Below are positions 9,538 through 18,955 of a stretch of 36,221 nt of DNA, piece by piece. Below the pieces are notes generated by a model. That model saw only the letters and a list, made by a program, of their open reading frames with translations, was not told the DNA's origin and made no database searches. The stretch's first letter is position 1; the number at the start of each line of letters is the position of its first letter. The stretch covers positions 1 to 36,221 of the forward strand of contig NZ_JADGDZ010000026.1 of the NCBI RefSeq assembly GCF_016744625.1, in the 5' to 3' direction. The translations under genes were made by a program, and so were the position numbers. The stretch comes from Winogradskyella sp. GTDB taxonomy: Bacteria; Bacteroidota; Bacteroidia; Flavobacteriales; Flavobacteriaceae.

Positions 9538-11481
9538 TTAGTTTCCGATTTTAGCTTTAATAGCTTTTAGAGCGTCTTTGTCAACTTCAACTTTAAAACG
9601 CTTATGAAGACCATTAATCCAATTGGCTTCTAGTTCTGTTTGGTAATCATTAATTACGTTACCTTTTGCTTCTTCTAAAGTTTTGTTTCCGGCTGGTAAA
9701 ATAGCTTTCACATCTATAACATGAAACGCTTCATTGTGCTTGTATGCTTTAGAAACACCTTCCTTCATTTCGAAATTAGTAGGCAATTTACTGTCATTAG
9801 TATTAAATATTCCTTTAGTGAATATAACGTTCTGTTTATCTTCTGTATTTAAAGCTTCAGTAATCTCTTCCTCAGACTTTCCTTTTTTCATCATTTTAAG
9901 AATCGTCTTCATATTCGCTTTGTCAGCAGAAGATGCCATTACAACTTCAACTCTATCTTCCCACTGATACTTCGATTTGTACTTATTGTAATAAGCATCT
10001 AATCCAACAGTATCTTTTGATGCTTTGTTCCAAACTTCTTTTTCCATTAAGTCGAATAATAGAAGTCCATCTCTGTATTCTTTAATAATATGAGCAAAAT
10101 CCTTGTTTTCTAATTCTAAATTATCTTCTCTAAATTGAAGGATAGATTTTTCAAAAAACGTATTAAATTCTTTATTTATAACTATTAAAGCTGGTTTATT
10201 TTTCCCACTATACACACGTTGCGCTGCCATTAAATGGCGACCAAATTCATTGTACGTAAATGGTCTATTATTTATTGTAAATACCGTTTTATCTTCTTCA
10301 AAATCTTCTGGCAATCTCCAAGAACGTGCAAAAAACTCATTAGTAATTAACGATTGAAAATACGCTTTAGCTTCTGGATTATATGAAATTTGATAACGCT
10401 TTTTAAGCTCCTTTACCATCGCAGTATTAATTAACTTAGATCTTGAATCTCGCTGTACTCTTGCTTCTAAAGATGCTTTTAAATCCTTGAATTCTTGAAT
10501 TGGCTTAAGCCCAATACGCTTAACGATGTGCCAACCATACTCGCTTTTAAAAGGTACACTAACCTCCCCATTACTTTTTAATCCGAATGCTGTATCTTCA
10601 AAAATTGTAGAACTTAACTGCCCACTTTTAAAAGGTGATAATTTTCCACCATTTTTAGCCGAGCTTTTATCATCAGAAAATTGTTTTGCTAAAGATTCAA
10701 AACTCTCTCCTTGATTCAGTTTTTTATAAATATCATTAATACGTTGCTCAGGATTTAAAAGCGAATCTGTTTGTTTAAAATTGACCATAATATGAGCCGC
10801 AGTTATCGTTCCCCTAGATGCTCGCTTCTCCTTTATGTTAACAACATGGTAACCAAATTGCGTTCTAAATGGCATTGACAACTCTCCCTCTGGTGTGTTG
10901 TATGCTGCAGTTTCAAAATCATAGACCATTTTAAAGGCAGAGAAATAGCCTAAATCTTCTAGAAAGATTGTGTTTCCATTGTGCATTTTTGCTTTTACAG
11001 TATCAAAACCTTCTTTTAAAACACGTTCTCGTAAAGCCAAAACTTCATTATATGCAGTTAAAGTATCAGTTGCAGATTCATCTAAACGCACTAAAATATG
11101 CGACGCACTGATATCCATATTACTACGCTCGTAAGCCTCTTTTACTAAGGCATCAGTTACTTTATTCTCTGATAGATAATTCTTAGTCAACTGTTTTTTA
11201 TAATTCAAAAACTCGCGTTGGTACTTTTTATCTTCGTCTAGCTTTAAGCGTCGTGCTTCTTTGAGCTTTAATTGATATTCTGTAAACAACTTTAAATAGC
11301 CGTCGATGTCTTTCTGACTTTCATCCTTAACCAAATCCAAGTTTTTGTTATAAACTCTTAGAAATTCTGAAGACATCACTGGAGATCCATCCACTTTTAG
11401 AAGTACCTGATCCTTGTCTTGAGAAAAAGAAAAATTAAGTGCAAATAGCACTACTAACAAACATTTAAATTTAATACTCAT
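9538..11481 (-). CDS. Periplasmic peptidyl-prolyl isomerase with two PpiC domains
   Basis: 647 residues, with signal peptide ending near FSFSQ. A SurA-like N-terminal region is followed by two parvulin domains: one opening at ISASHILVRLDE and closing GYHVVNIKEKR (about residues 123-225), the other opening ITAAHIMVNFKQ and closing GWHIVKRIG (about 228-325). A long C-terminal region of about 320 residues resembles PpiD-like chaperone tails. First gene of the PPIase-MoxR operon, with a consensus promoter about 60 bp upstream. The parvulin boundary residues are intact, so prolyl isomerase activity is plausible for both domains. Confidence 0.9.
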   Translation of the reverse strand: MSIKFKCLLVVLFALNFSFSQDKDQVLLKVDGSPVMSSEFLRVYNKNLDLVKDESQKDIDGYLKLFTEYQLKLKEARRLKLDEDKKYQREFLNYKKQLTKNYLSENKVTDALVKEAYERSNMDISASHILVRLDESATDTLTAYNEVLALRERVLKEGFDTVKAKMHNGNTIFLEDLGYFSAFKMVYDFETAAYNTPEGELSMPFRTQFGYHVVNIKEKRASRGTITAAHIMVNFKQTDSLLNPEQRINDIYKKLNQGESFESLAKQFSDDKSSAKNGGKLSPFKSGQLSSTIFEDTAFGLKSNGEVSVPFKSEYGWHIVKRIGLKPIQEFKDLKASLEARVQRDSRSKLINTAMVKELKKRYQISYNPEAKAYFQSLITNEFFARSWRLPEDFEEDKTVFTINNRPFTYNEFGRHLMAAQRVYSGKNKPALIVINKEFNTFFEKSILQFREDNLELENKDFAHIIKEYRDGLLLFDLMEKEVWNKASKDTVGLDAYYNKYKSKYQWEDRVEVVMASSADKANMKTILKMMKKGKSEEEITEALNTEDKQNVIFTKGIFNTNDSKLPTNFEMKEGVSKAYKHNEAFHVIDVKAILPAGNKTLEEAKGNVINDYQTELEANWINGLHKRFKVEVDKDALKAIKAKIGN

Positions 11482-11537
11482 AATCTATCTTTCTTTATAT
11501 TGTAATACTTATAATTATTCACTTTTTTGAAGCACAG

Positions 11538-11567
11538 CAAAAATAACATAAATCCCTTATTTTACAA
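11538..11567 (-). promoter_or_regulatory. Promoter of PPIase-MoxR operon
   Basis: On the minus strand, TTG (11565-11567), 19 bp, then TATTTTTG (11538-11545), an exact match to the Bacteroidota housekeeping promoter TTG-N19-TAnnTTTG. Predicted transcription start is near 11531, leaving a leader of about 50 nt before the first gene. Confidence 0.65.
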
Positions 11568-11740
11568 GCTGAATACTTTTCAATATTTAGATACTTAATG
11601 TCAGTTATGTAGTAAAAATCATACCAAAGTTACACTAGATCAAATCTTATGATTATTTGAACAATTAAAAACGTACTAACGTCGATAAATTTCAAGTATT
11701 GCAAGAGAGTTTTATACTTTTATAAAAATTCCCTCATTTA

Positions 11741-12196
11741 ATGAAATATACAACTGAAATCCTTATTAAAAAGCCAATAGAAGAAGTGATTCGGAAAATG
11801 GATTCTTCTGAGAACATGAAGCATTGGCAAAAGGGCTTAGTCAGTACAGAACATATCTCTGGAACTCCTGGTGAATTTGGAGCCAGAATGAAGTTGATTT
11901 ATGATTTTGGGAAACGTAAAATGGAATTAGTAGAAACCATTACCAAGCAAAATTTTCCCAACGAATTGCATGCCACATATAATACAAAAGGCATTCGCAA
12001 TATTCAACAAAACTATTTTGAAAGTACTACAGATGGTTACACTAAATGGATTGCTGAAAATAAATTTGAACCTACAAATTTTATGATGAATGCTATGTTG
12101 TTTTTAATGCCTAGATCTTTTAAAAAACAAACAAAAACATACATGACCAACTTTAAGAACTTTGTAGAACAAAGAATTTCTGTCGCAAATGCGTAA
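11741..12196 (+). CDS. SRPBCC (START/Bet v1-fold) family protein
   Basis: 151 residues. The start KYTTEILIKKPIEEVIRKMD and the HWQKGLVS segment are the usual opening of SRPBCC domains (polyketide cyclase/START-like), whose helix-grip fold binds hydrophobic ligands. No signal peptide, so cytoplasmic. The ligand is not predictable. It overlaps the next gene by 8 bp, forming a two-gene operon that ends convergently against lycopene cyclase. A 7-bp inverted repeat (TTTTATA at 11710-11716 and TATAAAA at 11721-11727) precedes the start but is weak evidence in such AT-rich DNA. Confidence 0.8.
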   Translation: MKYTTEILIKKPIEEVIRKMDSSENMKHWQKGLVSTEHISGTPGEFGARMKLIYDFGKRKMELVETITKQNFPNELHATYNTKGIRNIQQNYFESTTDGYTKWIAENKFEPTNFMMNAMLFLMPRSFKKQTKTYMTNFKNFVEQRISVANA

Positions 12197-12428
12197 ACTA
12201 AAATTGATTTGGGATTTTAGAGGACCAGTCAGTCAAAAAACCGCAGAACACCATCTAATACATTTAAAAGAATACATTAGCATAAATAAGCTATCTATAT
12301 CAATAACTGGTATTGAAACTTTAAATGACATGCACAGTTTAGCATATTTGGTTGTTAACGAATCTGATATGAAACCCATTAGAGATGCATTGAAGCCTCA
12401 TCGTGGACAGGTGTATTCTGAAAGCTAA
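12189..12428 (+). CDS. Small conserved-looking hypothetical protein
   Basis: 79 residues, soluble, no signal peptide. It opens MRKLKLIWDFRGP and has an AEHHLIHLKEY helix and a closing DALKPHRGQVY. The pattern looks like a compact alpha/beta domain; I do not know its function. It overlaps the SRPBCC gene by 8 bp and is probably translationally coupled to it. Its TAA stop overlaps the TAG stop of the convergent lycopene cyclase by four bases (CTAA). Confidence 0.7.
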   Translation: MRKLKLIWDFRGPVSQKTAEHHLIHLKEYISINKLSISITGIETLNDMHSLAYLVVNESDMKPIRDALKPHRGQVYSES

Positions 12429-13564
12429 AAAATACGCTTAAAAAACGCCTGAATAAATCGTTTAGGTGGCACAGACAAAATAATCTTTAAATCTTCAAAC
12501 AAAGTAGATTCTTCATCTAAAAACTTAAAAATGGTTTCGGTTTTTGCTTTTCTAAACATTGAAGAAAACAATGCTGCACCTTCTTCATTGTGATTGGCTA
12601 AGACATCTAAAAATATAAGATCATAAAACCAGTATTTAGTCTTCTTATGAAACTTAGACAAATCGGTTTCTCTCTTCAAAAAACTAGTGAGCTCTTTTGT
12701 CTTTTTAGAAGTATTTCTAAAGGTGTAACCAGTACTTGCCTTTGTCCACCCTCCTGCTGTGCCTATATTTAAAATATGCTTCGAGTTTAACTTTGAAAAC
12801 TTAAAAGAAGTCATAGGTATTGACCCTTTTTCTTTTTCAATGATTTCAAAATCTAGTATACCCTTACTGTTTAAGTAATCCTTAATAGCTATTTCGTAAT
12901 CAATGCCTTGCAGTATTTTTTTTGAAAATAATGTGTATTCAAATAAAGCTGTTTTTTTATCTACAGGCAACACATACATAAAACGCGTGTTTTCATTTTG
13001 ATCAACTGTAAAATCCATGAAAGTTGCGACTGAATCATCAAATGTATCCTCCTTAGTTTTTACAAACCAACCCACAAAATGCTGTTGTAAAATTGGATAC
13101 TTTTTTTGAGTTTCACAAACCACAGAATTTGACAAACTATTAAAGAGTTTTGAGCACAAATAATTCCCTTTTTTGGTGATGACTTGTACACCATTTTTTA
13201 ATTCTGTGAAGTTGTCAACCATATCTTCAACAAACTTGAAATTCGATTTTGAATTTATTTGTTTCCAAAGTGATTTGTAGAACGCTTCACTTCGTATCAT
13301 TTTATAATTATAAGGGGTAATATTTATAGTGTTAGAATACGAATCACTTCCAAAGAAAATTTTTGGCCAAGTCTTGGTTAATAAATGATCCCACTCACCT
13401 TCTCCGTGTTCCCAAAAGCACCAAGTTCTGTCGTTGCCCTTGTCTTTTACTTTATCTATAATTAAAACTGATTTATCATCAAAGAATGTATCTTGCGACA
13501 TTCTGCATGCTAGCATTAAACCTGAGGCTCCTGCTCCTAAAATGATATAATCGTATTTGGTCAT
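12425..13564 (-). CDS. crtY: Lycopene beta-cyclase (CrtY type)
   Basis: 379 residues. FAD/NAD-dependent enzyme that cyclises the ends of lycopene to beta-carotene, a step toward zeaxanthin in yellow flavobacteria. The N-terminal dinucleotide fold is YDYIILGAGASGLMLA (G10, G12, G15), closing with the acidic D37. The family hallmark NDRTWCFWE (D45-E52) is present, and GTAGGWTKASTGYTF fits the conserved second half of the FAD site. No other carotenoid gene (crtB, crtI, crtZ) is in the window, so cyclase is separated from the rest of the pathway here. The genes on both sides read on the other strand, so it is transcribed alone. Confidence 0.92.
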   Translation of the reverse strand: MTKYDYIILGAGASGLMLACRMSQDTFFDDKSVLIIDKVKDKGNDRTWCFWEHGEGEWDHLLTKTWPKIFFGSDSYSNTINITPYNYKMIRSEAFYKSLWKQINSKSNFKFVEDMVDNFTELKNGVQVITKKGNYLCSKLFNSLSNSVVCETQKKYPILQQHFVGWFVKTKEDTFDDSVATFMDFTVDQNENTRFMYVLPVDKKTALFEYTLFSKKILQGIDYEIAIKDYLNSKGILDFEIIEKEKGSIPMTSFKFSKLNSKHILNIGTAGGWTKASTGYTFRNTSKKTKELTSFLKRETDLSKFHKKTKYWFYDLIFLDVLANHNEEGAALFSSMFRKAKTETIFKFLDEESTLFEDLKIILSVPPKRFIQAFFKRIF

Positions 13565-13652
13565 TAAGTAGTGAAAAATCTTTAACGAAGATACGATTTA
13601 AGGTTGTTCCTTTAATATTTGTTAACTAACTTTATCTAAAATCAAATTCTTT

Positions 13653-14237
13653 ATGCCAAGGTTAGTTATAAAACAAAGTCTATTTATAATTACATTACTT
13701 ATTATAATTAGCTGTGTGTCTTCTCAGGATAAATTAAAACAGGATAAATGCCAAAATTTATATAAAACTCATAAAGTAATTTTAAACAAAACCTATAAAA
13801 CAATACTAAATAAGGATACTATTATATTTAATGAAATGAGATTCTATTGTGTATCTCCCTTTTATACTATTAAAGGTATGTTTAATAAATTTGGAAAATG
13901 GGACAAAGAGATCTATCCAAATAATGTAAAACAACCTCTAATTAAGTGGGAAAAAATAGATCTATTCTCAGATGGAAATACCTATGACATTGTAGCTAAT
14001 GGAAATGAAAGGAAGCAATTTGCATCAATAATGATATTTGATAGTCAACAAAATGATTTACTATCCTCTTCCTCTAATGAAAAAGATAACCTTAGAAATT
14101 ACTTCGATAAATTCTTTAAAAAAAATAGAATAAATCGTGAAGATTTTTATAAAATTTATTGGAAATCTATAAGCCCGAAAGGCTGGGAAAGAATTCAAGA
14201 ATATCAAAAAAGAAAAAAACAATCAGAAAATAAATAA
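13653..14237 (+). CDS. Hypothetical lipoprotein
   Basis: 194 residues, not recognised. The signal segment ends in a lipobox IIISC with C21 as the lipidation site. The mature part is Lys/Asn-rich and mildly basic, with two cysteines (CQNLYK and FYCVSP) that could pair. The KKNRINREDFYKIYWKS region looks helical. It stands 59 bp before the PAP2 gene on the same strand and is divergent from crtY. Function unknown. Confidence 0.7.
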   Translation: MPRLVIKQSLFIITLLIIISCVSSQDKLKQDKCQNLYKTHKVILNKTYKTILNKDTIIFNEMRFYCVSPFYTIKGMFNKFGKWDKEIYPNNVKQPLIKWEKIDLFSDGNTYDIVANGNERKQFASIMIFDSQQNDLLSSSSNEKDNLRNYFDKFFKKNRINREDFYKIYWKSISPKGWERIQEYQKRKKQSENK

Positions 14238-14295
14238 AAGACAAATTGCTTCAATTTAGTTAGTTACCTAAAACAGATAATAAGTCCTATCTTTT

Positions 14296-14859
14296 ATGAG
14301 TTATAGAATTACTAACTATCTATACTATAAAATACCAACATCATTAAAACAAGTACTCTGCTTATTGAGTTGCCTTACAATCACTTACTTTTCTTTTTCA
14401 CAAACCTTAGAACCAGACGATATTGGGACGCATGAAAAATGGGAATTTGTTTCAGAAGATACTGGAGATGTGCTGCAAATAGCATTACCTGTAGTAGCAG
14501 GATTAACAATAATTAAAGGAGATTGGCAAGGCACTAAACAATTTGCATTGTCATATAGTACAGGATTTATTATTACTCATTCCCTTAAAAAAATAATACA
14601 TAAACAACGTCCCGAAGAAAGACATCTGTTTAATGCTTTTCCGTCTGCCCACACTACTTCAGCATTCTCTAGAGCCTCATTTATACAACGTCGCTACGGT
14701 TGGCAATACGGAAAATGGGGCTGTATGCTAGCTGGTATTGTTAGAGTTAGCAGAATGGAAGGACCAGATGGCTGGCACAATATCTGGGATGTTTTGGCTG
14801 GAGCTACAGTTGGTATTGGTAGCACTTATCTTTTTACGACTCCATGTAACCAAAGTTAA
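14296..14859 (+). CDS. PAP2-family phosphatase (membrane or periplasmic)
   Basis: 187 residues with an N-terminal hydrophobic segment ending FSFSQ and further hydrophobic stretches. The three phosphatase motifs are present: K98-x6-R105-P106; P116-S-A-H119 (usual PSGH); and S152-R153 followed by H161 and D165. The spacing between R153 and H161 is seven residues where the family consensus has five, so this is a variant subgroup. Such proteins dephosphorylate lipid or undecaprenyl phosphates at the outer face of the inner membrane. Substrate unknown. The upstream lipoprotein gene may be co-transcribed. Confidence 0.85.
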   Translation: MSYRITNYLYYKIPTSLKQVLCLLSCLTITYFSFSQTLEPDDIGTHEKWEFVSEDTGDVLQIALPVVAGLTIIKGDWQGTKQFALSYSTGFIITHSLKKIIHKQRPEERHLFNAFPSAHTTSAFSRASFIQRRYGWQYGKWGCMLAGIVRVSRMEGPDGWHNIWDVLAGATVGIGSTYLFTTPCNQS

Positions 14860-14961
14860 CATAATATGAATTTCTCTTCTGGAAAAGGCAATTTTTTATT
14901 AAGCTTGAGTATGAAGTTTTATTTGTATTTGTTAAAAACATACAACTTGTCTTTCTAATTT

Positions 14962-14982
14962 TTTTCAACTAACTTCGTTTAA
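14962..14982 (+). repeat. 21-bp dispersed intergenic repeat, copy 1
   Basis: Exactly the same 21 bases (core CAACTAACTTCGTTTAA) occur at 34375-34395 in the same orientation, both times in non-coding DNA. This copy lies 96 bp upstream of the tandem-repeat T9SS gene. Nothing else in the 218-base gap 14860-15077 is recognisable. Confidence 0.8.
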
Positions 14983-15077
14983 CATTGAATATAAAAACAT
15001 TGAAACTCTTTTATATCCACGAGCTATTAGTTGTAATTTAAAACCATATACAATCAACAATTAAAAAACTATTAAAA

Positions 15078-17069
15078 ATGAAAATAACTACATTCTTTTG
15101 CCTTTTACTTTTAACTCAAATAGCGTCTTCTCAGATATCATTAAATCATATAGATGATTTTGAAGGATTCACTACTGAGAATTGGACAAAAGGCAATAAT
15201 TCTTCGTTACCTAACCAAAATATTCCTACTGATGGACCTAATGGAGTTGATGATAATTTTTTAAGAGTTCAATCTAATGGTGGGACAGGATCAGACTCTA
15301 AATTAGTGACATTTAATAATTCTCAATGGCAAGGTGATTATGTTGGTTCTGGAGTCACCTATATTTCTATGGATGTTAGAAATTCTGGTTCAAATATGAT
15401 CTCATTGAGGTTAGCATTTGAAAATGACAATTGGAGTAATGATCCACAATGGAGTTCTACTAATTCAATTGCCGTTATTCCTGGTCAAGGATGGCAAACA
15501 ATTGTATTTCCTATTGACGAGGAGTCATTAACAAGACTTGGTCATAATAATTCGTACAATAATGATTTTGATAATATGACTGAGATGCGCATCATTCACA
15601 ATGATGCACCAAGTTGGGAAGGAGATTCTATTGATGCCATTTTAGATATTGATAATATTCAGGCAAGGAATACCGATATGGGTTTAGCTGATTCAGGAGA
15701 ACCTAAAATATCCTTAAATCTAATAGATGATTTTGAAGGATTTACTACTGAGAATTGGACTAAAGGTGATAATTCTTCGTTACATAATCAAAATGTTGTT
15801 ACTGATGGTCCTAATGGAGTTGATGATAATTTTTTAAGAGTTCAGTCTAATGGTGGTACTGGATCCAACTCTAAATTGGTAACATTTAATAATGCTCAAT
15901 GGCTAGGTGATTATATCGATGCTGGAGTCACTTATATTTCTATGGATGTTAGAAATTCTGGTTCAAACATGATCTCTTTGAGGTTAGCATTTGAAAATGA
16001 CAATTGGAGTAATGATCCACAATGGAGTTCTACTAATTCAATTGCCGTTATTCCTGGTCAAGGATGGCAAACAATTGTATTTCCAATTGATGAGGAATCA
16101 TTAACAAGACTTGGTCATAATAATTCGTATAATAATGATTTTGATGATATAACAGAGGTACGTATTATTCATAATGATGCACCAAGTTGGGAAGGAGATC
16201 CTATCAATGCCATTTTAGATATTGATAATATTCAAGCAAGGAATAACGATATGGGTTTAGCTGATCTAGGAGAACCTAAAATATCCTTAAATCTAATAGA
16301 TGATTTTGAAGGATTTACTGCTGAGAATTGGACTAAAGGTGATAATTCTTCATTACATAATCAAAATATTGTTACTGATGGTCCAAATGGAGTTGATGAT
16401 AATTTTTTAAGAGTTCAGTCTAATGGTAGTACTGGATCCAACTCTAAACTGGTAACATTTAATAATGCACAATGGTTAGGTGATTATGTCGATGCTGGAG
16501 TCACTTATATTTCTATGGATGTTAGAAATTCTGGTTCAAACGTAATCATATTAAGGTTAGCATTTGAAAATGATAATTGGAGTAATGATCCACGTTGGAG
16601 TTCCATAAATCCAATTGCCGTTATTCCTGGTCAAGGATGGCAAACAATTGCATTTCCAATTGATGAGAATTCATTATCAAAACTTGGACATAATAACTCA
16701 TACAGTGGCACTTTTAATAGGATAACTGAGCTACGTATTATTCACAATGATACACCAAGTTGGGAAGGAGACCCTATCGATGCTATTTTAGATATTGATA
16801 ATATTCAAGCTAGAGATGAGGATTTGAGTATAGTTGATATAGAAGGACCTACGCAAAAAATTAAGGTTTATCCAAATCCAGCATCCGACTTTATTCAAAT
16901 CGGAGGAATCATAGAAGAATCTGAATTTATAGTTGTTGATATAAATGGGAAAATAGTTATGGAAGGGAAAACTAAGAATGAAAATAGTATTAATATTCAA
17001 AACTTGATTAGAGGAACTTATTTTTTAAACATAGAATCATATAGTACATTTAAATTTGTTAAACATTAA
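15078..17069 (+). CDS. T9SS-secreted protein with three tandem 191-residue jelly-roll-like domains
   Basis: 663 residues. Signal peptide ends near IASSQ (residue 19). Three nearly identical domains begin at residues 20, 211 and 402, each opening ISLN.IDDFEGFT and ending ILDIDNIQAR. The pattern (DDFEGF start, ISMDVRNSG, LRLAFENDNW, GWQTIVFPID, ILDIDNIQ) looks like a beta-sandwich galactose-binding/CBM-like domain, so glycan binding is a reasonable guess; no catalytic domain is present. The last 70 residues, from KIKVYPNPASDFIQI to TFKFVKH, are a type A T9SS C-terminal sorting domain, so export through the outer membrane is expected. A terminator follows. Confidence 0.85.
   Translation: MKITTFFCLLLLTQIASSQISLNHIDDFEGFTTENWTKGNNSSLPNQNIPTDGPNGVDDNFLRVQSNGGTGSDSKLVTFNNSQWQGDYVGSGVTYISMDVRNSGSNMISLRLAFENDNWSNDPQWSSTNSIAVIPGQGWQTIVFPIDEESLTRLGHNNSYNNDFDNMTEMRIIHNDAPSWEGDSIDAILDIDNIQARNTDMGLADSGEPKISLNLIDDFEGFTTENWTKGDNSSLHNQNVVTDGPNGVDDNFLRVQSNGGTGSNSKLVTFNNAQWLGDYIDAGVTYISMDVRNSGSNMISLRLAFENDNWSNDPQWSSTNSIAVIPGQGWQTIVFPIDEESLTRLGHNNSYNNDFDDITEVRIIHNDAPSWEGDPINAILDIDNIQARNNDMGLADLGEPKISLNLIDDFEGFTAENWTKGDNSSLHNQNIVTDGPNGVDDNFLRVQSNGSTGSNSKLVTFNNAQWLGDYVDAGVTYISMDVRNSGSNVIILRLAFENDNWSNDPRWSSINPIAVIPGQGWQTIAFPIDENSLSKLGHNNSYSGTFNRITELRIIHNDTPSWEGDPIDAILDIDNIQARDEDLSIVDIEGPTQKIKVYPNPASDFIQIGGIIEESEFIVVDINGKIVMEGKTKNENSINIQNLIRGTYFLNIESYSTFKFVKH
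15135..16836 (+). repeat. Intragenic tandem repeat, 3 units of 573 bp
   Basis: Units begin at 15135, 15708 and 16281, exactly 573 bp apart, so the reading frame is kept. Long stretches are identical at the DNA level between units (for example around CACTTATATTTCTATGGATG, and the junction GAACCTAAAATATCCTTAAA at both internal boundaries). Unit 3 is the most diverged, toward its 3' end. Near-identity including silent sites points to recent duplication or gene conversion. Confidence 0.92.
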
Positions 17070-17125
17070 ATATTTGTAACAACATCTATTGATATAAATA
17101 TAACTACAGTTAACAATGAATAAGT

Positions 17126-17170
17126 AATAGCGATTTGAGTTAAAACTCAAATTGCTATTCATTTTATTTC
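17126..17170 (+). terminator. Terminator of the tandem-repeat T9SS gene
   Basis: A 15-bp stem (17126-17140 pairing with 17145-17159, one G-U pair) with a 4-nt loop TAAA is followed by a T-rich tail. It lies 57 bp past the stop codon at 17069. Confidence 0.75.
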
Positions 17171-17253
17171 GCAAATTACTTTCTAAAAAATAGTGTCCTA
17201 ATACTCGCTACTACTTATACACAAATACGGTAAACGAAATTCAAAAAATCTAT

Positions 17254-17285
17254 AAAAAAAACAGCATCAAAAAGATGCTGTTTTT
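17254..17285 (-). terminator. Terminator of guaB (possibly bidirectional)
   Basis: Stem ACAGCATC / GATGCTGT (17261-17268, 17274-17281) with loop AAAAA. It is preceded by seven A and followed by four T, so it can stop transcription from either side. It lies 42 bp past the guaB stop on the minus strand and backs up the plus-strand terminator just before it. Confidence 0.82.
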
Positions 17286-17323
17286 AGTTATTTCATAAGA
17301 TTCCTACTTCCATAGGAATTTAA

Positions 17324-18796
17324 TTAACGAGAATAATTAGGAGATTCATTAGTAATGGTTACATCGTGTGGGTGACTTTCGTTAATACCACTAGCTGTAA
17401 TCTTAACAAAACGTCCTGTTTCTTTTAAAGTCGATATGTCTTTTGCACCACAATACCCCATTCCTGCTCTTAAACCTCCAACAAACTGATGTATGCTTTC
17501 AAACAATTCTCCTTTATATGGCACACGACCAACAATACCTTCTGGAACTAATTTTTTAATATCGTCTTCTACATCTTGGAAATAACGATCTTTACTTCCT
17601 TGATTCATGGCTTCAACAGACCCCATTCCTCTGTAGGATTTGAATTTTCTTCCTTCGTAAATAATAGTCGTACCAGGACTTTCTTTTGTTCCTGCTAATA
17701 GAGATCCCAACATTACTGTATCTGCACCAGCTGCAATCGCTTTAGGAATATCTCCAGTATAACGAATTCCACCATCAGCAATTACAGGAACTCCACTCCC
17801 TTTTATGGCAGCAGCGACTTCTAACACTGCAGAAAATTGTGGAAACCCAACTCCTGCAACAACTCTTGTTGTACAGATAGAACCTGGACCAATACCAACT
17901 TTTACCGCATCTGCACCAGCTTCTACTAAATATTTAGCAGCTTCACCTGTTGCTATATTTCCTACAATTATATCTAATTTTGGAAACTGTTGTTTTATTG
18001 CTTTTAATATTGTGACTACACCAACTGTATGACCATGAGCTGTATCAATAACCACTGCATCTACACCAGCTTTTACTAAAGCTTCTGCTCTATCAACTGC
18101 ATCTCCTGTAACTCCAATAGCAGCAGCAACTCTTAATCTTCCGTATGTATCCTTGTTAGCATTTGGTTTTTGAGTGACTTTAGTAATATCTCTAAAGGTA
18201 ATTAAGCCAGCTAATTTATAGTTATCATCTACAATGAGTAATTTTTCAATTTTATTTTCCTGAAGAATTTTTTCAGCATCTTTAAGAGAAGTTCCAACAG
18301 CAGCTGTTACCAAGTTTTCACTTGTCATTACCTCAATTATTGCTCTATCGTTTTGATGTTCAAAACGTAAATCTCTATTTGTAACTATCCCTTTTAGCTT
18401 GCCATTTGCATCTACGATAGGAATTCCTCCAATACTATATTCTCGCATAGCATTTTTAGCATCAGCAACAACGGCATCCATTGGTAACGTTACAGGATCT
18501 AAAATCATTCCGCTCTCAGCACGTTTTACTTTACGTACTTTTCTGGCTTGCTCTACAATTGTCATGTTCTTGTGTAACACACCAATACCACCTTCTTGCG
18601 CCATGGCAATTGCCATTTTACTTTCAGTAACCGTATCCATAGCAGCCGAAACCACAGGAATGTTAATCGTAATGTTTCTAGTAAATTTTGTTTTAATGTT
18701 GACTTCGCGTGGAAGAACTTCTGAAAATGCTGGAACTAATAGGACGTCATCGTAAGTGAGTCCTTCACCTAAGATTTTGTTTTCGTGTGCTGTCAT
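17324..18796 (-). CDS. guaB: Inosine-5'-monophosphate dehydrogenase
   Basis: Oxidises IMP to XMP with NAD, the committed step to guanine nucleotides. 490 residues against 488 in E. coli. The (beta/alpha)8 barrel is interrupted by a CBS pair (about residues 95-215; [28 protein letters not shown]). The catalytic loop GPGSICTTR holds the nucleophile C308, and the flap GSKDRYFQ and MGSVEAM are intact. A TATATTTG at 18820-18827 (minus strand) fits a -7 element, but without a good -33 TTG. In other Bacteroidota, from memory, guaB neighbours the PpiC cluster; here they are separated by the block 11741-17069. Confidence 0.97.
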   Translation of the reverse strand: MTAHENKILGEGLTYDDVLLVPAFSEVLPREVNIKTKFTRNITINIPVVSAAMDTVTESKMAIAMAQEGGIGVLHKNMTIVEQARKVRKVKRAESGMILDPVTLPMDAVVADAKNAMREYSIGGIPIVDANGKLKGIVTNRDLRFEHQNDRAIIEVMTSENLVTAAVGTSLKDAEKILQENKIEKLLIVDDNYKLAGLITFRDITKVTQKPNANKDTYGRLRVAAAIGVTGDAVDRAEALVKAGVDAVVIDTAHGHTVGVVTILKAIKQQFPKLDIIVGNIATGEAAKYLVEAGADAVKVGIGPGSICTTRVVAGVGFPQFSAVLEVAAAIKGSGVPVIADGGIRYTGDIPKAIAAGADTVMLGSLLAGTKESPGTTIIYEGRKFKSYRGMGSVEAMNQGSKDRYFQDVEDDIKKLVPEGIVGRVPYKGELFESIHQFVGGLRAGMGYCGAKDISTLKETGRFVKITASGINESHPHDVTITNESPNYSR

Positions 18797-18930
18797 TGCA
18801 ATTGAGATATAATTGCGTGCAAATATACAACTAAAATTTACTTTGAATGTTATTAAACTTTGACGGCTTTAAATATCATTTCATCATTCCTATATATGCA
18901 AGAATATAAATCAAAAACTATTTTAAAAAT

Positions 18931-18953
18931 TTATTTAAAATAATTCTAAATAG
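18931..18953 (+). promoter_or_regulatory. Outer operator of the imelysin promoter
   Basis: Form TTATTTA-N9-TAAATAG, an imperfect palindrome ending 2 bp before the -33 TTG. It matches the outer operator of the porin promoter (read on its own strand) at 20 of 23 positions without gaps. The regulator is unknown; Fur-like and DtxR-like iron repressors are candidates from gene context. Confidence 0.7.
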
Positions 18954-18955
18954 TC

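Noticed and set aside
11710..11727. Inverted repeat TTTTATA / TATAAAA before the SRPBCC gene as an operator
   Set aside because: Made only of A and T in a very AT-rich gap and without a second copy, so it has little weight.
15135..16836. Tandem 573-bp repeat as a mobile or CRISPR-like element
   Set aside because: The repeats are in frame, encode protein domains, and have no spacers, terminal inverted repeats or transposase.
16788..17000. Minus-strand frame inside the tandem-repeat gene
   Set aside because: Antisense of the T9SS sorting domain; composition reflects the AT-rich coding strand only.
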